NCBI GenBank assembly: GCA_030247725.1
Contig: JAOTRT010000004.1
Span: 248,001 to 312,000 of the forward strand
Direction: 5' to 3'
DNA length: 64,000 bases
Source: Candidatus Nitricoxidireducens bremensis
GTDB lineage: Bacteria; Pseudomonadota; Gammaproteobacteria; Burkholderiales; Rhodocyclaceae
Shown: one piece after another, positions 26,192 through 35,902 of the stretch
Layout of the letters: every line of letters starts with the position of its first letter
How positions within the stretch are numbered: the stretch's first letter is position 1
The notes under the pieces: generated by a model
What the model saw: only the letters and a program-made list of their open reading frames with translations
Databases searched by the model: none
What the model was told of the DNA's origin: nothing
Program-made: the position numbers and the translations under genes

Positions 26192-27555
26192 TTCAGCTCA
26201 CTTGATTCATCGCTCTGGCCGATCCGCTCGCCCAGGGCCTTGATGGTTTCGCTGTCGCCGCGGACGCGCAGGAAGGCGCCCTCGGCGTCGGCGCGTTCTT
26301 CCAGCACTTCGCAGTTCGCGAAGATTTCGTTGCGCAGCTTCTGGGCCGACCAGGGCAGGAACAACTCCGCTTCGACGCGGTCGCGCTGGAAGAAGGCCAT
26401 GATCGCCTTGTGCAGCTTGGCCACGTCGTCCTTGCGCCGCGCGCTCATCACGATGCAATCGGGGTAGCGGCTGCGTAGCTGCGCCTCCCAGTCCGCCTGG
26501 GCCGCTGCGTCGCCCACGTGGTCGATCTTGTTGAAGACGCGGATGCGCGGCACGTCCCCGGCGCCGATTTCTTCGAGCACCTTGTCGGTCACTTCGCGTT
26601 GCCGTTCGAACCCCGGATCGCTGGCGTCGATGACGTGAAGCAGCAGGGAGGCATCGAGCGCTTCGTCGAGGGTGGACTTGAACGAGGCGACGAGGCCGTG
26701 GGGCAGGTTCTTGATGAAGCCCACCGTATCGCTGACGAGCACGCGCGGCCGGCCTTCGGGCTGCAGGGTGCGCACGGTGGTGTCGAGGGTGGCGAAGAGC
26801 TTGTTTTCCACCAGCACGTCGCTGCCGGTGAGGGCGCGCATCAGGGTGGACTTGCCCGCGTTCGTGTAGCCGACCAGGGCCACGCTGGCGAGCCCCTGGC
26901 GCTCCTGCCGGCGCGCGCGCTGGGTGTCGCGCTCCACCTCCATGGCCGCGATCTCCTGCTGCAGTTCGGCGATGCGGTCGCGGATCTTGCGCTTGTCCAG
27001 TTCGGTGTGCGATTCGCCGGCACCGCGTCCGCCGGTGCCGCTGCGCTGGCGCCCTTGCGGGCCGGCGAGCTTGGCGGCTTCGCGCAGCCGCGGCGCCATG
27101 TAGCCGAGGCGGGCGATCTCCACCTGGGCCCGGGCGGCGCGGGAGCGCGCGTTACGGTGGAAAATTTCCAGGATGACCATGGTGCGGTCCATCACCTCGG
27201 CGCCGACTTCCTTTTCGAGGTTGCGCGCCTGGGACGGGGAGATTTCGTGGTCCACGAAGACGGCCTCGATCCGGCCGGCATCGGGGTCGGCAGCGGCGTG
27301 GAGGGGCCGCTCGAAGGTGCCCGGGGCAGGTTCGTTGTCCACGAAGCTGCGGATTTCTTCACGCTTGCCGGTGCCCAGGTAGGCGGTGGTGTCGAAGCTG
27401 GCGCGCTTCTGGGTAAAGGTGGCGCTGATGGTGTAACCCAGCGTCTTGGCCAGATCGCGCAGCTCGGCCAGCGATGCCTCGAATTCCACGTCGCTGACGT
27501 TCGGCAGTTGTACGGCGGCGACCACCGCGTAGAGGGGCTTTTCTTTGACTGGCAT
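26188..27555 (-). CDS. hflX: GTPase HflX
   Basis: A 455-residue GTPase of the Obg-HflX group. The N-terminal HflX domain spans about 1-165, with the glycine-rich linker GRQRSGTGGRGAGESHTELD and a coiled coil before the G domain. G1 is GYTNAGKST (229-237), G3 includes DTVGFIKNLPHGLVASF and G4 is FNKID. HflX splits stalled or hibernating 70S ribosomes after heat or other stress. It is not in the hfq-hflX-hflKC order usual in proteobacteria, so this may be a second copy or a relocated gene. It is coupled to a DUF5710 protein and lies 54 bases after a DUF192 gene. Confidence 0.92.
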   Translation of the reverse strand: MPVKEKPLYAVVAAVQLPNVSDVEFEASLAELRDLAKTLGYTISATFTQKRASFDTTAYLGTGKREEIRSFVDNEPAPGTFERPLHAAADPDAGRIEAVFVDHEISPSQARNLEKEVGAEVMDRTMVILEIFHRNARSRAARAQVEIARLGYMAPRLREAAKLAGPQGRQRSGTGGRGAGESHTELDKRKIRDRIAELQQEIAAMEVERDTQRARRQERQGLASVALVGYTNAGKSTLMRALTGSDVLVENKLFATLDTTVRTLQPEGRPRVLVSDTVGFIKNLPHGLVASFKSTLDEALDASLLLHVIDASDPGFERQREVTDKVLEEIGAGDVPRIRVFNKIDHVGDAAAQADWEAQLRSRYPDCIVMSARRKDDVAKLHKAIMAFFQRDRVEAELFLPWSAQKLRNEIFANCEVLEERADAEGAFLRVRGDSETIKALGERIGQSDESSELK

Positions 27556-27609
27556 GCGAGGGGTTTCTTTCGGGAATGTCCCGGTGGTTCTGCTGCGGAG
27601 GTGCCGCCT

Positions 27610-28071
27610 TCAGCGCGGCGCAGGCGCCCGCTCGATGCCGCCGATGGCGATACCGGCCCCCAGCCCGCGCGCTCTGAACCACCCGGCGTTCATCTCCAGC
27701 GCATAGCGGGCCGGCTTGGCGGCGCAGTGGTTGTTCTCGGTCTGGGGCTGCATCTCTTCGATGTTGAGGATGCGGCCCTGCTCGTCGAGGAAGGCGACGG
27801 CCAGGGGGATGAGGGTGTTGCGCATCCACATGCAGTGGCGCGCCTCGGCGTCGAAGACGAACAGCATGCCGCGATGCTTGGGCATGACGCGCCGGTTCAT
27901 GAGGCCGACCATGCGGGTCGGCTGGGTGTAGGCGACTTCCGCCTCGATGCGGTGGATGCCCGCGGACAGTTCGATGATGGGCATTTCCTGGGCCGTCGCG
28001 CCGCCCCCGACGCCCCAGGCGGCGGCGCAGACGACGGCGGCAAAAAGCTTGCGCATCGCCGTCCCGCTCAC
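27610..28071 (-). CDS. DUF192 family exported protein
   Basis: A 153-residue protein with an N-terminal signal peptide (hydrophobic stretch LFAAVVCAAAWGVGGG, likely cleavage after ATA) and the DUF192 core: RMVGLMNR, GMLFVFDAEARHCMWMRNTL, IPLAVAFLDEQGRI. The fold is beta-rich and probably periplasmic; the function is unknown. The start overlaps the stop of the DUF1854 gene by four bases. The second Met (28056) is an alternative start that fits the signal peptide equally well. Confidence 0.85.
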   Translation of the reverse strand: MSGTAMRKLFAAVVCAAAWGVGGGATAQEMPIIELSAGIHRIEAEVAYTQPTRMVGLMNRRVMPKHRGMLFVFDAEARHCMWMRNTLIPLAVAFLDEQGRILNIEEMQPQTENNHCAAKPARYALEMNAGWFRARGLGAGIAIGGIERAPAPR

Positions 28072-28535
28072 AGGAAACGGTCCAGCAGCTTGCGGCTGTT
28101 GCGGTCCAGCGCCGCCAGGTCGCGGATGAGGAACTGGATGCCGTGGCTGTCGGCGATCATCAGCATGCCGTTGGCGAGGCGGCGGATGTCCTCCTCGCCG
28201 CGCAGCACGAGGGTGGCGTCGCCGCGGTCCGTCTCCAGGTCCCAGGTGCTGGGCGTGGCGAAGCTGGAGACGCTGCGCAGGCGGCGGATCTCGGGAACGA
28301 ATTCGCGGGCCGCCAGTTCCTCCGCCACCAGGCTGCGGGTGGGCTCCGGCAGTTCCGCCAGATGCTCGATCCAGACCAGTTCGTGGCCGTCCCCGTCCAC
28401 GAGGGAAACGCCGAAATCGGGGGCGGAAATGGGGAAGGCGCGCACCGGCAGGACGCCTTCCCGGGCGACGCCGTCCGCGCCGGTGAAGACGAGACGGCCG
28501 AAGCTGTTGCGCGCCAGTTGAAATGCGATGCTCAT
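28068..28535 (-). CDS. Cyanophycin-locus DUF1854 protein
   Basis: A 155-residue protein with the DUF1854 core (SLVDGDGHELVWIEHLAELP, EFVPEIRRLRSVSSFATPST, IQFLIRDLAALDRNSRKLLD). This family is repeatedly found with cyanophycin genes in beta-proteobacteria; I recall it annotated as cyanophycin-metabolism associated, but no biochemical role is established. It overlaps the ABC transporter gene upstream (ATGA) and the DUF192 gene downstream, so the three are one operon. It has no membrane segment. Confidence 0.85.
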   Translation of the reverse strand: MSIAFQLARNSFGRLVFTGADGVAREGVLPVRAFPISAPDFGVSLVDGDGHELVWIEHLAELPEPTRSLVAEELAAREFVPEIRRLRSVSSFATPSTWDLETDRGDATLVLRGEEDIRRLANGMLMIADSHGIQFLIRDLAALDRNSRKLLDRFL

Positions 28536-30799
28536 GCCGCGGCCTCCTCTTCCAGCACTTCCGCCTGCCGGGCCTGGGCCTGGTAGAGGCGGTGGTAGGC
28601 GCCCTCGCGGGCCATCAGTTGCTCGTGGCTGCCGATCTCGACGATCTGGCCCCGGTCCATCACCACCAGCCGGTCGGCCTTGCGCAGGGTGGACAGGCGG
28701 TGGGCGATGGCGATGGTGGTGCGGCCCTGGACCAGGTTGTCCAGCGCCTTCTGGATTTCCTTCTCCGTCGTGGAATCCACCGAGGAGGTGGCCTCGTCGA
28801 GGATCAAAATGCGCGGATCGATCAGCAGGGCGCGGGCGATGGAGATGCGCTGGCGCTCGCCGCCGGAAAGCCCCTGGCCACGCTCGCCGACGAGGGAGTC
28901 GTAGCCCTGGGGCAGGCGCAGGATGAATTCGTGGGCATGGGCGGCGCGGGCGGCGGCGACGATCTCCTCCCGCGTGGCATCGGGTTTGCCGTAGGCGATG
29001 TTCTCGGCGATGGTGCCGAAGAAGAGGAAGGGTTCCTGCAGCACCAGGCCGATGTGGCGGCGGTATTCGGCCACCGGCAGGGAGCGCAGGTCCACGCCGT
29101 CCACGCGGATGGAACCTTCGGTCAGGTCGTAGAAGCGGCAGATCAGGTTCACCAGGGTGCTCTTGCCGGAGCCGCTGTGGCCCACGAGGCCGATCATCTC
29201 GCCGGGGGCGATGGCGAGGTCGAGGCCGCGGATGACCGCCCGGTTGCCGTAGCGGAAGCCGGCGTCGCGGATTTCGATGCGTCCGGTGACCTGCGCCAAA
29301 TGCACCGGCTTGGTCGGCTCCGGCACGCTGGAGACGTGGTCGAGGATGTCGAAGATGCGCTTGGCGCCGGAGGCCGCCTTCTGGGTCACCGAGACGATGC
29401 GGCTCATGGAATCGAGGCGCGTGTAGAAGCGGCCGATGTAGGCGAGGAAGGCCGACAGCACACCCACCGTGATCTGGTCCTTGGACACCTGCCAGATGCC
29501 GAAGGCCCACACCACCAGCAGCCCCACTTCCGTCAGCAGGGAGACAGTGGGCGAGAACAGGGACCAGGTCTTGTTGAGGCGGTCGTTCACCGCCAGGTTG
29601 TGGCGGTTGGCCTCGCGGAAGCGGTCCGCCTCGCGCTTTTCCTGGGCGAAGGCCTTGACGACGCGGATGCCGGGGATGGTGTCGGCGAGCACGTTGGTCA
29701 CCTCGGACCAGACGCGGTCGATCTTCTCGAAGCCGGTGCGCAGCCTGTCTCGCACCACGTGGATCATCCAGGCGATGAAGGGCAGCGGCAGCAGGGTCAC
29801 CGCCGCCAGCCAGGGATTGATGGAGAACAGGATGATGGCGGTCATGCCTATCATCAGCACGTCGGTGGCGAAGTCGAGCAGGTGCAGGGAGAGGAAGACG
29901 TTGATGCGGTCGGTCTCCGAGCCGATGCGCGCCATGAGGTCGCCGGTACGCTTGCCGCCGAAGTATTCGAGGGAGAGCTTGAGCAGGTGCTCGTAGGTGG
30001 TGGTGCGCAGGTCGGCGCCGATGCGCTCGGAGACCAGCGCCAGGATGTAGGTGCGCGCCCAGCCCAGGGCCCAGGCCAGCAGGGCCGCGCCCAGCAGGCC
30101 GCCGAGATAGAGGGTGACGAGGTCGACGTCGATGGGCTTGCCGTTCTGATAGGGGATCAGGATGTCGTCCATCAGCGGCATGGTCATGTAGGGCGGCACC
30201 AGGGTGGCCGCCGTGGAGGCCAGGGTGAGCAGGAAGCCCGCCAGCAGCCGGCCCTGATAGGGCTTGGCGAAACGCCACAGGCGCAGCAGGGTCCAGGTGG
30301 ACGGCGGCGTGTGGATTTCCTTGGCGCAGACCGGGCACTCGTCCTGGTCCGGCGCCAGGGGCGCGCGGCAGATGGGGCAGACGGACTCGGCGTCGGTCGC
30401 CGGCGGCCGGCCCGTCAGGTGGCTTTCGAGCTGGCGCTCGAACTGGTCCAGGAGCCGCAGCGCCGAGATGTTCTCGCCCAGGGTGTAGCGCCAGCAGGCG
30501 AGCCGCCCGGAGGCGTCCGTCAGTTCCAGGGTGCCGACGCCGGCATGGTCGTGGAGATGGCAGCCGAGGCCTTCGCGGTAGGCCCATTCCGACCATTCGC
30601 CGCTGTCCGGCGCCCGGGAGAGCAGGCGCCGGTCGGTCACAACCACCAAACCGCGCGTAAAATTCAGCTTGGCGTCGAGGTCGGCGGCCAGCCAGGCAAG
30701 CACGTTCTCGCCGGCGGCGAGTCGCGCATCCAGGTCGTGGCGCCAGCTTTCGGGCAGGGAGTTTTCCGCCGGGGGGGCAACTTGGGGTTCGGTATTCAT
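28532..30799 (-). CDS. Cyanophycin-locus ABC transporter, fused permease/ATPase with zinc-ribbon insert
   Basis: A 755-residue ABC exporter half-transporter. Residues 1-130 form a soluble domain unlike normal exporters (LVVVTDRRLLSR within it). A double-CxxC zinc ribbon (CPIC and CPVC, about 137-155) follows. Six membrane helices span about 175-480. The ATPase domain has Walker A GHSGSGKST, signature LSGGERQR and Walker B ILILDEATS. The ATG at 30799 (MNTEPQVAPP) was chosen; the frame stays open upstream, but that part reads as noncoding. It is divergent from cphA' across 230 bases. The substrate is unknown; transport of Asp/Arg peptides or a regulatory role in cyanophycin granules is inference from context. 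Confidence 0.88.
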   Translation of the reverse strand: MNTEPQVAPPAENSLPESWRHDLDARLAAGENVLAWLAADLDAKLNFTRGLVVVTDRRLLSRAPDSGEWSEWAYREGLGCHLHDHAGVGTLELTDASGRLACWRYTLGENISALRLLDQFERQLESHLTGRPPATDAESVCPICRAPLAPDQDECPVCAKEIHTPPSTWTLLRLWRFAKPYQGRLLAGFLLTLASTAATLVPPYMTMPLMDDILIPYQNGKPIDVDLVTLYLGGLLGAALLAWALGWARTYILALVSERIGADLRTTTYEHLLKLSLEYFGGKRTGDLMARIGSETDRINVFLSLHLLDFATDVLMIGMTAIILFSINPWLAAVTLLPLPFIAWMIHVVRDRLRTGFEKIDRVWSEVTNVLADTIPGIRVVKAFAQEKREADRFREANRHNLAVNDRLNKTWSLFSPTVSLLTEVGLLVVWAFGIWQVSKDQITVGVLSAFLAYIGRFYTRLDSMSRIVSVTQKAASGAKRIFDILDHVSSVPEPTKPVHLAQVTGRIEIRDAGFRYGNRAVIRGLDLAIAPGEMIGLVGHSGSGKSTLVNLICRFYDLTEGSIRVDGVDLRSLPVAEYRRHIGLVLQEPFLFFGTIAENIAYGKPDATREEIVAAARAAHAHEFILRLPQGYDSLVGERGQGLSGGERQRISIARALLIDPRILILDEATSSVDSTTEKEIQKALDNLVQGRTTIAIAHRLSTLRKADRLVVMDRGQIVEIGSHEQLMAREGAYHRLYQAQARQAEVLEEEAAA

Positions 30800-31029
30800 C
30801 GGCGCGGTAGGCGTTGTCCCGGAGGTCCGGACATTATTGGATTTCTGCGGGGCCGGCGTCGAAAGCCGGTCTGGGGTGGAACAAGTATACCCGCGGCCCG
30901 CGACGGCAGTTCCGGCAGGGAGTCGGATATTTTTGCTTTGGCAGGTAAACCGGCGGAACGGCCGGGCGTTATGTTTCCAGGAGCGCCGCACGCATGCTTG
31001 CGGGGGCTCCTCTTCATCACCGCCATTAC

Positions 31030-33246
31030 ATGACAAAAAAACACATCGAGTTTCTGTCCATCACCGCCCTGCGCGGACCGAACATCTGGACCTACCGCCC
31101 GGTGCTGGAAGCCCGGGTCGACATCGGGGATCTTGAGGATTGCCCCTCCAACACGATTCCCGGCTTCTACGAGCGCCTTTCGTCCTGGCTGCCCTCGCTG
31201 ATCGAGCACCGTTGCAGCTACGAGGAGCGCGGCGGCTTCCTGCGGCGTGTCCAGGAAGGCACCTGGCCGGCCCACATCCTCGAACACGTCACCCTGGAGC
31301 TGCAGAATCTCGCCGGCCTGCCCGGCGGCTTCGGCAAGGCGCGGGAGACCTCCCGCCGCGGCGTCTACAAGGTGGTGGTGCGCGCCTGGCATGAGGAAGT
31401 GACGCGGGCGGCGTTGTACGCGGCCCGCGACCTCGTCATGGCCGCCATCGAGGACCGCCCCTTCGATGTGGCGGACGCCGTCGAGACCCTCAAGGACATG
31501 GTGGACTCCAAGTGTCTCGGCCCCTCCACCGCCAGCATCGTCGACGCCGCCGACGACCGGGACATCCCGGCCATCCGCCTGCTTTCCGACGGCAACCTGG
31601 TGCAGCTCGGCTACGGCGGCGCCCTGCGCCGCATCTGGACCGCCGAGACGGACCGCACCAGCGCCATCGCCGAGACCATCTCCCGCGACAAGCCGATGAC
31701 CAAGTCCCTCATCGCCTCCTGCGGCGTACCGATTCCCGAGGGCCGCGAGGTGAACAGCGTCGAGGACGCCTGGGAAGCCGCCCAGGACATCGGCCTGCCG
31801 GTGTGCGTCAAGCCGGTCGACGGCAACCACGGCCGCGGCGTGTTCATCGACGTCAAGACCCGCGAGGAGGTCGAGAAGGCCTACGCCATTGCGGTGGATG
31901 AAGGCAGCGGCGTCCTCGTGGAGCGCTCCCTGCCCGGTACCGAACATCGTCTGCTGGTGGTGGGCGGCAAGCTGGTGGCGGCCAACCGCGGCGACATGGT
32001 CACGGTGACGGGCGAAGGCCGCTCCACGGTGCGCGAGCTCATCGCGAGCCAGGTGAACTCCGATCCGCGCCGCGGCCCCACCGAGCTGCACCCGCTCTCG
32101 GTGATCCGCATCGACTCGGCCGCGCGCATGGAGCTGGAGCGCCAGGGGCTCGATGCCGACGCCGTGCCCGCGGAAGGACGCGAGGTGCTGATCCAGCGCA
32201 ACGCCAACCACGCCTTCGACGTCACCGACGAGGTGCATCCGGAGAACGCCCGCCTGGCGGCCCTGGCCGCCCGCGTCGTCGGCCTCGACATCGCCGGCAT
32301 CGATCTCGTCTGCACCGACATTTCCAAGCCCCTCGCGGACCAGGGCGGCGCCATCGTCGAAGTGAATGCCGGCCCCAGCCTGCTCATGCACCTGAAGCCA
32401 GCGGTCGGCAAGTCGCGCCCGGTGGGCCAGGCCATCGTGGCCCATCTGTTCGCCGACGGCGCCGACGGCCGCGTGCCGCTGGTGGGCATCACCGGCACGC
32501 GCGGCAAGACCGCCGTCGCCCATCTCGTCGCCCACCTGGTCCACCTGTCCGGCAAGCATGTCGGCATGGCCTGCAGCGACGGCCTCCACCTGGGCCGCCG
32601 CCATGTGCAGAAGTCCAATGCCACCAACTGGACCGGCGGCCACCGCCTGCTGCTCAACAGCGCCGTCGAGGCCATGGTCATCGAGAACGGCGCCGCCGCC
32701 ATCCTCGGCGAAGGCCTGGCCTACGACCGCTGCCAGGTGGGCATCGTCACCAACATCCTGCCGGAACTGGAAAACCTGACCGAGTGGGACATGCTGACGC
32801 CCGAGAAGTACTACGCCACCTACCGCACCCAGGTCGACGTGGTGCTGCGCGGCGGCTGCGCCGTCCTCAACGCCGCCGACGCGGCGGTCGCCGAGATGGC
32901 CGAACTCTCCGACGGCGAGGTGATCTTCTTCAGCACCGATGCCCAGGCCGCCCCCCTGCAGGCGCATCTTGCCGGCGACGGCCGCGCCGTGCTGCTGCGC
33001 GACGGCCAGATCCTGCTGGCCCGAGGCGCCCGGGAGACCGTCCTCTGCCGCAGCGAGGAGTCGCCCGTCGTCGCCCAGTCCGGGGAGCCCTTCACCGTCG
33101 CCAACGTGCTGGCCGCCACGGCAGCCGGCTGGGCGCTTGGGCTCGCCGAAGACCAGCTCGGCACCGCCGTGCGCACCTTCGGTTCCGGCCTCCTCGATCC
33201 GGTGCCGACGCCGAGCGCGGCGCGCCTGGCGTCGGCCCGCAACTGA
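31030..33246 (+). CDS. cphA': Cyanophycin synthetase-like protein CphA' lacking the Mur-ligase C domain
   Basis: A 738-residue homologue of cyanophycin synthetase. An N-terminal domain (1-160) and an ATP-grasp domain (about 215-480, with VCVKPVDGNHGRGVF) are complete. The Mur-ligase P-loop is GTRGKTAV (about 488) where the neighbouring CphA has GTNGKTTT. The protein ends soon after the Mur-ligase central domain and lacks the roughly 118-residue C-terminal domain of CphA. No frameshift is seen; the stop is clean and cphA starts 79 bases later. It may make primers, act as a partner subunit, or ligate only one amino acid. Confidence 0.88.
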   Translation: MTKKHIEFLSITALRGPNIWTYRPVLEARVDIGDLEDCPSNTIPGFYERLSSWLPSLIEHRCSYEERGGFLRRVQEGTWPAHILEHVTLELQNLAGLPGGFGKARETSRRGVYKVVVRAWHEEVTRAALYAARDLVMAAIEDRPFDVADAVETLKDMVDSKCLGPSTASIVDAADDRDIPAIRLLSDGNLVQLGYGGALRRIWTAETDRTSAIAETISRDKPMTKSLIASCGVPIPEGREVNSVEDAWEAAQDIGLPVCVKPVDGNHGRGVFIDVKTREEVEKAYAIAVDEGSGVLVERSLPGTEHRLLVVGGKLVAANRGDMVTVTGEGRSTVRELIASQVNSDPRRGPTELHPLSVIRIDSAARMELERQGLDADAVPAEGREVLIQRNANHAFDVTDEVHPENARLAALAARVVGLDIAGIDLVCTDISKPLADQGGAIVEVNAGPSLLMHLKPAVGKSRPVGQAIVAHLFADGADGRVPLVGITGTRGKTAVAHLVAHLVHLSGKHVGMACSDGLHLGRRHVQKSNATNWTGGHRLLLNSAVEAMVIENGAAAILGEGLAYDRCQVGIVTNILPELENLTEWDMLTPEKYYATYRTQVDVVLRGGCAVLNAADAAVAEMAELSDGEVIFFSTDAQAAPLQAHLAGDGRAVLLRDGQILLARGARETVLCRSEESPVVAQSGEPFTVANVLAATAAGWALGLAEDQLGTAVRTFGSGLLDPVPTPSAARLASARN

Positions 33247-33325
33247 GGCCCGCCAAGCCGCCCGGCCCTTTCCCAACATTCCCCAAGGCGTCTTTCACCG
33301 CCCCCACACAGGACTCCGCGCTTTC

Positions 33326-35896
33326 ATGGACGTTTCGAAAATCCGCGCTCTGCGCGGCCCCAACCTCTGGAGCCGCCATACCGCCATCCAGGCCATCGTC
33401 ACCTGCAGCGACGGCGAATGCGCCATCGACAAGCTGCCCGGCTTCGAGCCGCGGCTGCGCGCCCGCTTCCCCGAACTGGGCGACCTGATGCCGGCCGACC
33501 ACCTGGACACCGTGTCCCTGGCCCATGCCCTGGAGTTCGCCGCCCTCGGCCTGCAGGCCCAAGCCGGCTGTCCGGTGACCTTCAGCCGCACCGCCCAGAC
33601 CATGGACAAGGGCGTCTATCAAGTGGTCGTCGAATACACGGAAGAGGACGTCGGCCGCCTTGCCTTCGAACTCGCCGAGAAGCTCTGCCGGTCGGCCCTG
33701 GAGGACACACCCTTCGACCTGGACGCTGCCCTCAAGGCCCTGCGCGATCTCGACGAGGACATCCGCCTCGGCCCTTCCACCGGCGCCATCGTCGCCGCCG
33801 CCGTGGCACGCGGCATCCCCTACCGCCGGCTCACCCAGGGCAGCCTGGTCCAGTTCGGCTGGGGTTCCAAGCAGAAGCGCATCCAGGCGGCGGAAACCAG
33901 TTCCACCAGCGCCATCGGCGAAGCCATCGCCCAGGACAAGGACCTGACCAAGCGCCTGCTCCATGCGGCCGGCGTACCTGTGCCCCTCGGCCGCCCGGTG
34001 GTGGATGCCGAGGATGCCTGGACGGCCGCCCAGGAAATCGGCCTGCCGGTGGTGGTCAAGCCCCGCGACGGCAACCAGGGCAAGGGTGTCGCCGTGAATC
34101 TGAGCACGCGCGAACAGATCCTGGCGGCCTTTGAAGTGGCCGCCGAATTCCGCGACGAAGTGATGGTCGAGAAATACCTGCCGGGCCACGATTTCCGCAT
34201 GCTGGTGGTCGGCGACAAGCTGGTCGCCGCCGCCCGCCGCGATCCGCCCCTGGTGGTCGGCGACGGCACCAGTACCGTGCGCCAGCTGGTGGACCAGGTG
34301 AATGCCGATCCCCGCCGCGGCGAAGGCCACGCCACCTCCCTGACCAAGATCCGCTTCGACGAGATTGCCCTCGCCCGCCTCGCCCTGCAGGACTACACGG
34401 CGGACTCGGTGCCGCCGCGCGGCGCCCGCGTCATCCTGCGCAACAACGCCAACCTGTCCACCGGCGGTACCGCCACCGACGTCACCGACGACGTGCATCC
34501 GGAACTCGCCGCCAGTGCCGTCGCCGCGGCGAAGATGGTGGGACTCGACGTCTGCGGCATCGATGTCGTCTGCGACACGGTGCTGAAGCCCCTCGACGAA
34601 CAGGGCGGCGGCATCGTCGAACTGAATGCCGCACCGGGCCTGCGCATGCATCTGGACCCGTCCTACGGCAAGGGCCGCGCCGTCGGCGAGGCCATCATCG
34701 CCTCCATGTTCCCGGAGGGGGACAATGCCCGCATCCCGCTGGTGGCGGTGGCCGGCACCAACGGCAAGACGACGACGGTGCGCCTGGTGGCCCATCTTTT
34801 GACCCAGGACGGCAAGCGCGTCGGCCTCACCGGCACCGACGGCGTCTATGTGGATGGCCGCCAGATCGACACCGGCGACTGCAGCGGCCCGAAGAGCGCC
34901 CGCAACGTGCTGATGCATCCCGATGTGGATGCCGCCGTGCTGGAGACGGCCCGCGGCGGCGTGCTGCGCGAGGGCCTCGGCTTCGACTGCTGCAACGTCG
35001 CCGTCGTCACCAACATCGGTCTCGGCGACCATCTCGGGCTGAACTACATCACCACCGTCGAGGACCTGGGCGTCGTCAAGCGCGTGATCGTCCAGAACGT
35101 GGCGCCCAACGGCATGGCGGTGCTGAATGCCGCCGACCCCATCGTCGCCGCCATGGCCGACACCTGCCCGGGCGGCGTCACCTTCTTCGCCCACGACCCC
35201 CATCATCCGGTGATGGCGACCCACCGGGCCCGCGGTCGCCGGGTGATCTTCGTCGCCGACGGACACATCGTCGCCGCCGAGGGCAAGGAGGAGGTGCGCA
35301 TTGCCCTCGCCGCCGTGCCGCTGACGCGCAACGGCACCATCGGCTTCCAGGTGGAGAACGCCATGGCGGCCATCGGTGCCGCCTGGGGCCTCAACCTGCC
35401 GTGGGAGGTCATCCGGCGCGGCCTGGCCACTTTCGTCAGCGATGCGGCCAGCGTGCCCGGCCGCTTCAACATTTTCGACTACCGCGGCGCCACCCTGATC
35501 GCCGACTACGGCCACAACCCGGATGCCATCGCCGCCCTCACCCGCGCCGTCGAGGCCATGCCGGCCGGGCGGCGCATGGTGGTCATCAGCGGTGCGGGTG
35601 ACCGCCGCGACGAGGACATCCGCCAGCAGACGCAGATCCTCGGCAATGCCTTCGAGCACGTCGTCCTCTACCAGGATGCCTGCCAGCGCGGACGCGCCGA
35701 CGGCGAAGTGCTGGGACTGCTGCGCGAGGGGCTTGTCGGCGCATCGCGCACCACCACCATCGACGAGATCCGCGGCGAATTCCTCGCCATCGACACGGCG
35801 CTGGCGAAGCTGGCGCCCGGCGACCTTTGCCTGATCCTCATCGACCAGGTCGAGGAGGCCCTGGCGCATATCGCCATGCGCGTGGCCGAGGGCTGA
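33326..35896 (+). CDS. cphA: Cyanophycin synthetase
   Basis: An 856-residue enzyme that builds cyanophycin, a poly-Asp backbone with Arg side chains, as an intracellular nitrogen and carbon store, using ATP. Domains in order: N-terminal domain (1-160), ATP-grasp domain (215-470, with VVVKPRDGNQGKGV) that adds Asp, then a Mur-ligase-like domain with P-loop GTNGKTTT (about 478) and the C-terminal domain (NIFDYRGATLIADYGHNPDA, SGAGDRRDED) that adds Arg. The length is near that of cyanobacterial CphA1. The ATG at 33326 matches the family N-terminus (KIRALRGPNLWS). It is probably co-transcribed with cphA'. Confidence 0.95.
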   Translation: MDVSKIRALRGPNLWSRHTAIQAIVTCSDGECAIDKLPGFEPRLRARFPELGDLMPADHLDTVSLAHALEFAALGLQAQAGCPVTFSRTAQTMDKGVYQVVVEYTEEDVGRLAFELAEKLCRSALEDTPFDLDAALKALRDLDEDIRLGPSTGAIVAAAVARGIPYRRLTQGSLVQFGWGSKQKRIQAAETSSTSAIGEAIAQDKDLTKRLLHAAGVPVPLGRPVVDAEDAWTAAQEIGLPVVVKPRDGNQGKGVAVNLSTREQILAAFEVAAEFRDEVMVEKYLPGHDFRMLVVGDKLVAAARRDPPLVVGDGTSTVRQLVDQVNADPRRGEGHATSLTKIRFDEIALARLALQDYTADSVPPRGARVILRNNANLSTGGTATDVTDDVHPELAASAVAAAKMVGLDVCGIDVVCDTVLKPLDEQGGGIVELNAAPGLRMHLDPSYGKGRAVGEAIIASMFPEGDNARIPLVAVAGTNGKTTTVRLVAHLLTQDGKRVGLTGTDGVYVDGRQIDTGDCSGPKSARNVLMHPDVDAAVLETARGGVLREGLGFDCCNVAVVTNIGLGDHLGLNYITTVEDLGVVKRVIVQNVAPNGMAVLNAADPIVAAMADTCPGGVTFFAHDPHHPVMATHRARGRRVIFVADGHIVAAEGKEEVRIALAAVPLTRNGTIGFQVENAMAAIGAAWGLNLPWEVIRRGLATFVSDAASVPGRFNIFDYRGATLIADYGHNPDAIAALTRAVEAMPAGRRMVVISGAGDRRDEDIRQQTQILGNAFEHVVLYQDACQRGRADGEVLGLLREGLVGASRTTTIDEIRGEFLAIDTALAKLAPGDLCLILIDQVEEALAHIAMRVAEG

Positions 35897-35902
35897 CCGT
35901 CC

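Noticed and set aside
28536..30596. An 842-codon frame merging DUF1854 with an out-of-frame reading of the ABC gene
   Set aside because: Only its last 155 codons look like protein; the rest is Pro/Arg/His-rich shadow of the ABC transporter.
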